A stretch of DNA of 64,000 bases from Aptenodytes patagonicus (lineage: Eukaryota > Chordata > Aves > Sphenisciformes > Spheniscidae): NCBI RefSeq assembly GCF_965638725.1, contig NC_134950.1, forward strand, positions 135,151,636-135,215,635, written 5' to 3'. The notes beneath the pieces are model-generated. The model was not told where the DNA came from and ran no database searches. It worked only from the letters and a program-made list of their open reading frames with translations. Below, piece after piece: positions 41,454 through 50,329 of this stretch (its first letter is position 1; every line of letters begins with the position of its first letter). The position numbers and the translations under genes are program-made.

Positions 41454-44400
41454 TCATAGGAGACAAACTGAATGTCAAGAAAGCCTGATGCAGCATAGAC
41501 AACAGCAATACATTTTCCTCTTCTGTCTAGGGAAAACAGAATTTGTATTTGTGCCAAACAATGCAGGAGAGTTTTTGTATCTTGCCAATTCCATTTAATT
41601 TAGAAAGCAAATATCTTCACACAGTTAATTGAAAGACCATTGATCAAGAGAGGTTCATAAACCAGCAGGTAGGTAAAAGGAAAGCCCAGTGGTAAATGAC
41701 CACATGTTAGATAGATATTAGTGCATGAATTGCATTCATTATTGTCTTTATTGTTACCATAAAGAAAAGGAACTTGGAAAATCCATCTGTTCCCACAGAT
41801 GGAAGCCCCCTGACATGAGGCTCCAGAGAGCCAGGAACCCGCACTCAGCCTTCAGTGAAAAGAGACAATTGCTGCCCCTGACCTGCCAGAGCACTAAGAG
41901 GACATGGGCTCCTTTTAGAGGTCTTCTCCATTGACATCCTCCTTTTACTCCCTCTGTTTTCCAAAGGATTTGACCCAGATTTGCAAATACTAAAATTTTG
42001 ATATCCCCAAAACTCCATTTCCCTGCCAAGAATATTTATTATTTTCAAAAAAAAAAAAAGAAAAGTCACCTACTCTGAGAGGAGAGCTAATACCAAGGCA
42101 CTCTGAGGACTGATGATGCTTTCTTACTTCCTACACACATTTGTTTATGTATGCACATACAACCACTCTTCATGAATCATTACTGGTCCAGTATCTTTTC
42201 CCTCCCCATCTACCACATCCCACTCTAAAACAACATCTTGTAGAACAGTCTCAGAGAATGCAAAGGGGAAGCATTGTCTCTTGAGACTATGCAGAACTGC
42301 GTTTATTCCCATCATACTTCACTTTTTCCAGCAGTTTTCTGAAGGAAGCGCCAGATCTTTGAACCCAACCTTTTCTGCTGTCAGCCAGGGCCAGAAGGAT
42401 TACACACAGCAAAGAAACAAAGAGCAAATGCATGTAAATAGTGTCTACAACAACAAGGGAAAGCAGCACACAAAAGCCAGTGACCAATTAAAATGCATTC
42501 TTTTCTCACAGGGGCTCCTAATTAGCTCACTAATACCATTCTCATCTTTTTTAACAATTTAATGGTCGTCTGTCACATAAAAAACAGGCAGAATCTTTCA
42601 CACCCTCTCCACCTGAGGAAGCTCACCTGAGAGAAACTGTTCCCTTTTCACTTCCAGCTCTGTCAATGGGATTTCCCTCTCCCCTGGGAAGGCAGGCATT
42701 TCCCCACACACACTGTGCCAGGCAGGTTCACCTCAGATACCAGTAGCAAGCCACCTGGATAGACATGCCCCCCCCCCAGCTCTCCCCACAGAGCTGTGCT
42801 TCCAGATGTTACCTCTACATCTGGCTCCCAGGCCAGCACTCTCATCTGGTTGACCCCTTAGTCTCAGCCCCACCCCCTTAGCTCAGCTGGCATGGCAAAC
42901 CAATACTCTGGTATCCAAAAGTCTAGTGGCCCTTATCTTGGGCATGGGATTACTCCTGATATCTAAACTCATCCCCCAGAGTTCAGAGACCTCATGGCAG
43001 AAAATCCAGCACCCCTCTGATGCAGGTACACCATTTATGTGGAATGAATACGGGGAATGATGGCAGGTGGGCAGGCACTGAAGCCGGGCTAAAAGAGCAG
43101 TATTTCACAGGAGTTACCAGGCAAGATCATACACACTGCCCATCTAGTCCACTGTTTGCCAGAGGGTTCACTAGAAAGTATGAGAGTCTGGTAGTAGGCA
43201 TTGTGCAACATCTCCCCAGCCCTGTCATGTCATCCTCTCCTCAAGAAGGCTTCAAATTCCCTCTAAAATTACTCTTGTCACCTTCAAGGAGGACACCCCC
43301 AACACACTGTCCTCCTACCCTAGATGATCCCCAGTAATTAGAGGAGTTGGGGGAGAGAGTTGGGTGAGACAGGGACCATACATCTATGGGGAATGGGGAC
43401 AAGATGGTCCAAGCTTGGAGAACGGGGGCTTGCTGCTCCTCCTGCTATTGGATAAGGACTAAATTGTAGGAGAGGGAAAGAAGAAGTTGTTATTTCTCCT
43501 AAGGAGATCATTCATTGGAATTTATTTTTCTTCTTTTTTCACTTTAAGTGGCTCTAGTAAACAACTTAGGTGATAGGTTTAGTGTTTCCTGTTATCTTGG
43601 TCAAGTTAGAGGTACAGTCATGTCAGAGCGGTTTCCAACATACGACCTGTGGTTCTCATGAGTCCGAAAGGAGGTCTGAGTATCTTGTTAGTTCTAATAC
43701 AAAACCGCTTAAGGCCTCCAGGATCTCAGTTTCAGAGAATCTAAGGCAGAAATGATTCCATGCATGCCACACAACTTTAAACCCATAAAAACAGCCACCT
43801 TAATTCTAAAATGAGGTTATTTGCAAATCCTTCAGCTCCACAGCGCAGTAAACACAGTAACATGCTGTCAACAGATGAACAGTCCATGCTGCCCACAGCA
43901 TAGAACATGTTCTTTTGGGACAACTTTGCCAGTGCCGTGATGGAATGGACATTTTACAACCCCGGTGTTGAATTGCAAAAGAACTTGTCTAGAGCCCAGT
44001 TTTCCAGTATGAGTGTTTGCCACGTGCAATCAGATTGCTCCTTATGTAGCAGATTTTAAGTATTAACATATGAGATTTAGGCAATCATTTCACGAATTTA
44101 AGAATAACAAATGGAAGAACAACACAATATGCTTTTTTATGGCAGTCTGGCTCACCAGCCTATCTAGCAACCAATTCAGTGTGTGCTTTAAGGACACATT
44201 TAGTGTGCAGCCTGTATCCCCTTCTGGGACAGAACACGCACAGGCAGTCCAGTGCTTTCACCACGTGCAGCAAAGTGGCAGATGCCTTTTTAAAAACTGC
44301 TGTTGGAAATGTGGCCTTAAGAATATAGATCTAACATAATCTTCGAAATTTCTAAAAACTTCACTGATGGGCAGGGTTTTAAAAGCATGATCCTAATTAA

Positions 44401-44871
44401 GTCTGAACACAAATTAACATGTTCAATTTAGAGCATAGACACTATGTACGTCAATAGATCTCATTGATGCATAACATCTCTTATGACCTGATCAACCACT
44501 TCAATAGACAGCACTTGATTTCAATGGGCCAAATGTCCCTAGTTGTACATAACTATAAACAAGCATTATATGGTCCAAAAGGACCATTTAAGCAGAAGAA
44601 TCCTTCTGAGGACACTGATACAAAAGAAAGAAACAAGGTGTTTTTGTCTACTAGTGATGGAACATTGTCGCTGTTGTAAGTCCCTAATGTTATGGCTCTC
44701 AAATTTAGCTAATTAAGACATATTTCACCAGAAGAAAATATTTGTAAAGTCAGCGTGTCCCTAACAAGAAGCTATATTGGTTAAAAAGGTTCACAAAAGA
44801 AATTCCCAACATTCTTCAAATATATTCAAATTACTTCCCTAATTAATATTAAGAATTGAAGCTTTTGAGAC

Positions 44872-44879
44872 TGATGTCA
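44872..44879 (+). promoter_or_regulatory. CRE/AP-1-like site upstream of NPVF
   Basis: TGATGTCA differs by one base from the palindromic cAMP response element TGACGTCA. It lies about 32 bases upstream of the TATA box, a usual place for such a site. Whether CREB, ATF or AP-1 family proteins bind here is inference. Confidence 0.4.
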
Positions 44880-44910
44880 TAGGGAACAAAATCTTTTTGT
44901 TTTCTGATCA

Positions 44911-44917
44911 TATAAAA
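44911..44917 (+). promoter_or_regulatory. NPVF: TATA box of NPVF
   Basis: TATAAAA at 44911-44917 lies 69 bases upstream of the NPVF start codon. A start site about 30 bases downstream (around 44941) would give a 5' untranslated region of roughly 40 bases. This arrangement explains why the in-frame ATGs at 44917 and 44920, which overlap or abut the box, are unlikely to be in the mature transcript. Confidence 0.65.
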
Positions 44918-44979
44918 TGATGGCAGTTTTCTTTTCTGTACAGATTCTGAGCTCTCTAAGTACGCTTAATTTGAGAAAA

Positions 44980-45120
44980 ATGAAAATAATTTCAACCAAG
45001 GAGTTTATTCTATTTGCTTTAGCTACAGTGGTCTTTCTAACATCGAATAGTATCTGCCTAGATGAACCGATGAAGTCTAGTCTGCAGAGCAGAGAAGATG
45101 ATGATGATAAATATTACGAG
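44980..45120 (+). CDS. NPVF: NPVF coding exon 1: signal peptide and acidic spacer
   Basis: This exon encodes residues 1-47. The hydrophobic core FILFALATVVFL (residues 9-20), followed by TSNSIC, is a typical signal peptide with likely cleavage around residues 24-27. The mature propeptide then begins with LDEPMKSSLQSRE and the aspartate run DDDDK. The exon ends in phase 0 at a consensus donor (GAG|GTAAGA). The frame is open upstream to 44917, but that part probably lies outside the transcript. Confidence 0.94.
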
Positions 45121-48100
45121 GTAAGATCTGTATTACTATGACATTATTTGGGGGAACGGTGGGTCAGATCCTGAGCACTTTGAATTTTTTGGCAAAGGCT
45201 CTCCTAACCTCATTGCATGGTATTCAGCATTACAGCACTAGCAGTATGAAAAAGGCTTGTTGAAAGAATTTTCAGGAAATTCATTTGCTCAGACACACAT
45301 ACTGTGCAAATCAATTCATGTTTCAATTTTCTCTCAATACAGCCTTGCGATCAGGTTGAGACTTTTTCTGAAATGTTTCTTACTTACACAGTGGGGCCTC
45401 AGTTAACATTCCTGTCAGGCATTTTATGCACATAATATAACAGATACATTATTAATCCAAAATTAATAAAGGCATGCTTGTAATACTCAAAGAATAATGA
45501 TAAACAGAGAACATTATAAATCTAATATAGTTAATGGTCTTAAAATTCTACTCTGGAAATTGACTATAAAAATATCTTTGCAGGGTTGCACATTTATTAT
45601 GTCTCAATAGATGCCAAATCAAATTTGCACAGTTCATCTGTATTATTTTTCTTGTCTGCCCTGCAAATACTCCCTGGGAAATAAGAGCCATCCTCTCTTT
45701 TGAGTCATCATTATTGGTGTAATAAAGATCCTTCAAACCAAAATACAACTTTAATTATGCTAGTGAAATCCTCCTGTCTTCAGCTAACTGTCTTATATAC
45801 TTCAGAAGGGGTGTGCAGGTGCAATCAGAGGGATCGTTTATTTAATATTTTAATCATGGAGTATGATTAAAAGTATGATTTTAATCATGGAGTATGATAC
45901 TTCCCAGTAGCTGGAGAAGCTCCTGGGAAAGTCACCAAATGGGGATAAGGAACTGAAATTAGGATTAGTATCATTTCTGTCTTCAACTGAAATTAAAAAA
46001 TGTATTTGTACATATTTGCTGTTAAGGCTTGGAAACTTATATTTGTCGCAAAAATAAGTGATTTTCAATATGCCTAGGGAAGGAACACTGCTATATAGGA
46101 AAGGGTCATGCTGATATAGCTATTTTTCAGGCAACAGCTGCCCTTTACGTCAAGAGACAGGTAATATGCTAGGCCCAGTTCTTCAACGTCTGCCAGCATA
46201 GACACAGAAAGTAGATTTTGTGCTGGTTGCACAAAAATTAGGAGCCCAGGAGCTCCTAATGCATCTTGTGTACTAGTGGAGGACTAAAGCAACTTAAAGC
46301 TCAGGGCAATCTCTATGCAGCAAGGCCACAACAGGCATGATGTGGACTTCACCCACTTTCCATTCATTTCCTTGGCTGTTAGCCCAGCAGGATATTGGGT
46401 CAAAAGCATCCACCCAGTCCTTAGGAAGAAATGAGCTACACCTTCAGGTAGCTTGGCCCGTCCTCCTGTTCATCCAGACCAGATGAGTAAGAGTCTGGGT
46501 CTGTGTCAAGTCACTAAATAGTTAGCATTTTCCCCTCCAGACAGCTTCAGTTGGTGATATTAGCAAATACGGACCTGACAATGACTCCTGTCCACACTTA
46601 ACTGATGGCACAGGTACTGACACCTATGCCCAGAAATATTTCCGATTGACACCATTTGAACAGTTGTGGACACTGATAAGGAGATGTGCTCTTGTGGTCA
46701 GTGTACGGAAAAGGTAAGCAGGACAATGTCTGCATATGAAGTAATCCACGTGAAGTAGCTCACACTACAATGGAGTTTAGTAAATACAGCTAAAAAGCAT
46801 TAGATATCAAAAAAAGAGTGTTACCCAGCAGCTTTCTAATGACATATGAAAATGAATGCTTTGTGTGATTGGTAGCTGGACTAATGACCTATAAAATGAT
46901 AGCATCCTTTTTTAAATCATTTTTCTTTAGATTAAAGATAATATCTTGGAAGAAAAGCAGAGGAGTCTCAATTTTGAAGAAATGAAAGACTGGGGATCAA
47001 AAAATATCATTAAAATGAACCCTCCTACCGTAAACAAGATGCCAAATTCAGTTGCTAATTTACCTCTCAGGTTTGGAAGAAATTATCCAGAAGAAAGAAG
47101 CATTAAACCAATTGCTAATTTGCCTCTGAGATTTGGAAGAGCTTTTGGAGAGAATGTACCTAGGCACGCTCCAAAGGTATCACACAGGCTTGGGAGATCT
47201 CCACTTGTTAAAAGTTCCAGTCAATCACTTCTCAATTTGCCACAGAGATTTGGGAAGTCACTGTCCGTCAATCTGTCTCAAGATGTTCAGGAATCTGAAC
47301 CAGGTAATACTATGCAAGCATTCAAGCCATATATTAAAATGCATATTAAATCAGGTTAGTGATGATCAAATACAACCAGTCTTCCTCAAGGGATATTCCC
47401 TAAGCATTTCAATATGAGTCCAATTTGCCTAAAGAAAGATTTGCAGTTCATCAAATTAAAAATTCTCATCACAAGAACTAAAGAATCTCTTTATGAAATC
47501 TTTTCTAATGAGAAGATGCCAAATAGCCAAAGCCGAAAATGTTCATATGACAAGATTAGGTTTGACAACACTTTTTTAGATCAGGTTTCATTTTGAAAAG
47601 GTTAAAGCTTTGGTGAAAAAGGTTCAGAATCATTAAAATATCCCATTTCAGCACTATAACATGACCAAACAAAACTACCTAAAAATTACTCTTCCATTTT
47701 CTAAATTTATGCAAATTAGAGTTAAAAAAAAAGACAAAATTCCAAGCTGAATTGCAGCATTTTGAAAATGCTGGTTTTTTTCTCATCCAAACCTATTTTT
47801 TTTTCAGATTGTCTTACTGAGACAATGTTTGAGATTTTGATTTTTCATTCCAAGTTAAGATGAAAAATTTTTTTTGACATCTCAGAAATTTTTTCAGGAT
47901 ACGAAAAATATTTCCTGCCCATTACTAAGAATAATTTAAACCAGCTCTTCAATAACAGTCCTTCTTATCCTATCTGCTGCTTTATCTGAACTGTCCATTT
48001 GTCTTGGAACCAAGTTTCAGTTGGCTATCCCTAACTTATATCTGACACATGCGTAAAGTAGACGTTCAGGCCAGGAAAGATAACTGATATATCAGAAGCC

Positions 48101-48203
48101 AAGACTCTCTCTTATTTAATTTGTTTCCTTTTGTTCCTTTCTCACTGTCTCACCTGATTATAACAGATTATGTTTTATTTGTCTGATATTTTTAGGGATA
48201 TGA
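44980..48203 (+). CDS. NPVF: NPVF precursor (gonadotropin-inhibitory hormone), 3 exons
   Basis: This is a complete gene with coding exons 44980-45120, 46931-47303 and 48196-48203 (522 nt, 173 codons plus stop), the same length as the chicken precursor as I recall it. It encodes a secreted hypothalamic precursor of LPXRF-amide peptides, which act through the GPR147 (NPFFR1) receptor and inhibit gonadotropin release. Visible features are an N-terminal signal peptide, an acidic EDDDDK stretch at residues 39-44, and three LPXRF cores followed by amidation and cleavage signals: LPLRFGR at 91-97, LPLRFGR at 111-117 and LPQRFGK at 150-156. A fourth, degenerate cassette ends in HRLGR at 132-136. Both introns are GT-AG. 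The start at 44980 matches the known avian N-terminus; two in-frame upstream ATGs were rejected because of the TATA box. The central peptide, residues 104-115 (SIKPIANLPLRF), differs from the quail form SIKPSAYLPLRF. No frame damage is seen and the gene looks functional. Confidence 0.96.
45847..45898 (+). repeat. 31-bp tandem duplication, 1.7 copies
   Basis: ATTTTAATCATGGAGTATGAT at 45847-45867 is repeated exactly at 45878-45898, an offset of 31 bases. This is a simple local duplication in NPVF intron 1. Confidence 0.85.
46237..46260. repeat. 9-bp perfect inverted repeat in NPVF intron 1
   Basis: ATTAGGAGC at 46237-46245 pairs with GCTCCTAAT at 46252-46260 across a 6-base loop. Function unknown and probably incidental. 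Confidence 0.75.
46931..47303 (+). CDS. NPVF: NPVF coding exon 2: all RF-amide peptides
   Basis: This exon encodes residues 48-171 plus the first base of codon 172. In order it holds the RP1 region (from about residue 59, SLNFEEMKDWGSK, to LPLRFGR at 91-97), the GnIH peptide at 104-115 preceded by a single arginine (PEER) and followed by GR, a degenerate cassette (HAPKVSHRLGR, 126-136), and RP2 (SSSQSLLNLPQRF, 142-154, followed by GK). Gly supplies the amide group and Arg or Lys marks the cut. The exon ends at CAG|GTAATA. The frame stays open into the intron to 47359, but the family's C-terminus (ESEPG) supports splicing at 47303. Confidence 0.96.
47304..48195 (+). other. NPVF: NPVF intron 2
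   Basis: A GT-AG intron of 892 bases (donor CAG|GTAATA, acceptor GATATTTTTAG|GGA), phase 1. No repeat or embedded gene was seen. Confidence 0.85.
48196..48203 (+). CDS. NPVF: NPVF coding exon 3: last residues and stop
   Basis: The last base of exon 2 (G) joins GG to make Gly172. ATA gives Ile173 and TGA at 48201-48203 is the stop, so the protein ends ESEPGI. The chicken protein, as I recall it, ends ESEPGM at the same length, which supports this acceptor. The exon therefore carries little more than the stop codon and the 3' untranslated region. Confidence 0.85.
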
Positions 48204-48559
48204 ATTCTAACAGTTACGTTAATACTGGAATGAAATAATGAAGACAGAAACTGAAAGACTTGGAAAAGCTGCAACGTGTTTTCAAAACTAAAGGTCATGA
48301 AAAGGAAATATATGAGAACTGAAATGCAAACCTATCTTCATGTTATGAATAATGTATTTATTCTGTACAAACACTTGATGTACAAGGCAATGATAATTGT
48401 TGTAGTTTACTTCAGTGGCAGTGTAGTATAAATTTTATTTACTTCTGTGCGACATGTCCTGTGGGTTGTAAAACCTAATTTCAGAACAATGGCTGTATAA
48501 TTGAAAGCATTTTAAGTAAAATTAAAAGAAGCATAGTATGAATAATGAAGCATGGTACA

Positions 48560-48565
48560 AATAAA
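48560..48565 (+). promoter_or_regulatory. NPVF: Candidate polyadenylation signal of NPVF
   Basis: The first canonical AATAAA after the stop codon lies at 48560-48565. It would give a 3' untranslated region of about 380 bases and a spliced mRNA of roughly 0.95 kb. A weaker ATTAAA at 48521-48526 is an alternative. Confidence 0.5.
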
Positions 48566-48589
48566 AAGAAACCTATGATATGAATAACA

Positions 48590-49060
48590 AACAGAAGCAG
48601 GATCAAAACCACTGGTACCCTTTGTGTCATATGCAGCTAAAGAAAATCAAGTAAAATGTAGAGAAAGCACTTTTCCTGTTGTTTATGAGTCATGTTAGAT
48701 ATAAATCTGAAAGGCGACTTGTCAAGAATTTGCCGCAAATAAAACCTAGCTTCTTGGACCCCCACAGAGGAATAACATCTAACCAAAATCATATTGTAAT
48801 GCAATTATCTTGGGTTTTATATCTGAGATAATGCCCTCCCTAATGTCCTACAAGATCTGCCCTGTGGGTGTCCTGATTCCTCTGTTAATGTGAATGATAT
48901 TACAGCTACCAGATACACACGCGGAAGGGGCTACTTCATTATAAGCCCATATTTCCATTTCATATTTCTTATGAAAACCGTTCCCTTCTAAGTGGAATAT
49001 TGTGTGTTTAGGCTTCCTCCAAAACTGAGTTTTTAGTAAGCTTTGAAGAGAAGCTGAATT
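48590..49060. other. Intergenic between NPVF and repeat block
   Basis: AT-rich flank with no exon or recognised repeat. The left boundary of the repeat block that follows is unclear. Confidence 0.5.
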
Positions 49061-50326
49061 CTCACCAGTTACAGGGAAAACAAATCTGGTGGACTACAGG
49101 ATCTAAGGGATTCTTTCTTCTGGCCCTCAGATGCTGCATTACCTTGACACCAGGTCTGGCCAATGGTGGGGCTAGGCATCCCCCAAAAACCACACCACAT
49201 GTACATACACACACTATACAGCCACAGCTGACTACCAACAGACAAGAGAGCAGCAACGTTACAGTCTCCACATACACACCAACAAGACTCACATAAACAT
49301 ACAAATGGGCTGATCCTCTTCTCACTCACAGGCTAATCAGACTGAAAGCTTGCTAGCAGATCTCCCACCCAAACACACGCAAACAGGTCCCTCCAGTAGC
49401 TGTTCCAGACTGGTGGTCTCTCCAGCAGCTGGCTCTCAGACCCTTGGTCCCTCCACTGTCCCAACCCGTGGTCTCTCTGGTAGCTGGCTCCCACACCTCT
49501 TCTCCTGCTCACCAGTTATTCCAGCTTTAAATTCATATTCGAATCACACACACAGACAGGTCCCTTCATCAGCAGCTGTTAGATGCTCAGTCTGTTCAAT
49601 AGCTGGTATCCAGACAGTCTCTCCAGTTGCTAGCCCTCAGACCTGCATGTCCCTTCGACCCGCAGTCTCTATCTCCAGTTGCTGGCACTCAGACCACTCG
49701 CTCTACTCACCAGCTAGACTGGCTTGAAATTTGCCAGCAGATCATACACACGCACATGCACACACAATAGAGAGCACACTCACATAGGAAAACATTCAAT
49801 TACTGAGTTTAACAAGAAGATAGGACACACTGTGATGATCAGGCACAGGGCATAGCCTGACAGCATACTGACAGCGGCTTGACTGCATGCAGCCGACCTC
49901 ATTTATCCCCCATCTTCTCCGTTTTTCCATGCTTGCTCTTCCCCCATCTATCTTGATCCCTTGCTTTGACTGTGTTTGGCTCTCCCCTAAACATCCCAAA
50001 ATAAGTTCAGCACTTTCCCACATCCCTTAAAACACCCCATAATAAGTTTTATGTGATCTTACAAGCCCTCTCAAATATCCCATTGTGAGTTTGCTCTTTC
50101 CCATGAGATCCCTGATAACCAGTTACAGAGCTCTGGCTGAACCTCCTCAAGGTGTCGAGTGGTTCCTTTAAGGTCCCATCAATCAGTGATCTAAGTGTTC
50201 TGCTCTTTGTTACTGTCTTGTTATCGTCTCTTCCTCGGGGTCTGGGTCTCTGAGAGTTTAATTTATTACTTCTGTCTCTTGTCTTAGTCCTTTATGCTGA
50301 ATAACCAGTAACCAGACATCCTTACA
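49061..50326 (-). mobile_element. Possible LTR-like element (minus strand), family unknown
   Basis: The composition changes here from AT-rich to CT-rich with many CACACA stretches, unlike the flanks. On the minus strand the block begins TGTAAGGATGTCTGG (from 50326), consistent with the TG start of an LTR. It contains an AATAAA and recurrent 'GGGATGT/GGGATAT' motifs, followed by a ~190-bp tandem array (49325-49760). No gag or pol similarity was seen, the matching CA end and target-site duplication were not located, and the 49061 boundary rests on one more copy of CTCACCAGTT. It may instead be another interspersed repeat or a minisatellite in unique DNA. Confidence 0.35.
49325..49760. repeat. 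Tandem array, ~183-198 bp units
   Basis: Three unit starts are visible at 49325 (CTCACAGGCTAATC), 49508 (CTCACCAGTTATTCC) and 49706 (CTCACCAGCTAGACTGG). Each continues with 'gaaatttg/gaaagcttg ccagcagatc' or a diverged form, then a CACACACGCA-like block. The first two go on with 'acaggtccct..cagctgtt'. Within each unit a shorter motif (TCTCTCCAG-[C/T]-AGCTGG-CTCTCAGACC) is iterated two or three times. The third unit is cut short. Units have clearly diverged, so the array is not recent. Confidence 0.75.
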
Positions 50327-50329
50327 TTC

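Larger units (their letters stand above)
28430..44850. other. Intergenic, upstream flank of NPVF
   Basis: About 16 kb with no recognised exon, RNA gene or clear repeat. It contains a cytosine run near 42768-42777, three copies of GGAGCTGGCA at 37838, 37848 and 37865, and a perfect 9-bp hairpin at 41432-41453. This is where distal control elements of NPVF would be expected, but none can be identified by eye. Confidence 0.55.
45121..46930 (+). other. NPVF: NPVF intron 1
   Basis: A GT-AG intron of 1,810 bases between GAG|GTAAGATC and a pyrimidine-rich acceptor (ATTTTTCTTTAG|ATT). Inside it are a 31-bp imperfect tandem duplication at 45847-45898 and a perfect 9-bp inverted repeat at 46237-46260. 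No embedded gene was seen. Confidence 0.93.

Noticed and set aside
42874-42945. tRNA-like 'TTAGCTCAGCTGG' on the plus strand
   Set aside because: No T-arm or acceptor stem follows.
1-44850. MIR148A precursor, expected on this side of NPVF by synteny
   Set aside because: The mature-strand core could not be found on either strand by eye; in human it lies several hundred kb away.
44917-44979. N-terminal extension of NPVF from upstream in-frame ATGs
   Set aside because: The TATA box overlaps the first ATG, and the known avian precursor begins at the residue encoded at 44980, directly before the signal-peptide core.
47304-47359. Extension of NPVF exon 2 to the in-frame stop
   Set aside because: A consensus donor at 47303/47304 and the conserved ESEPG ending with a matching exon 3 favour splicing.
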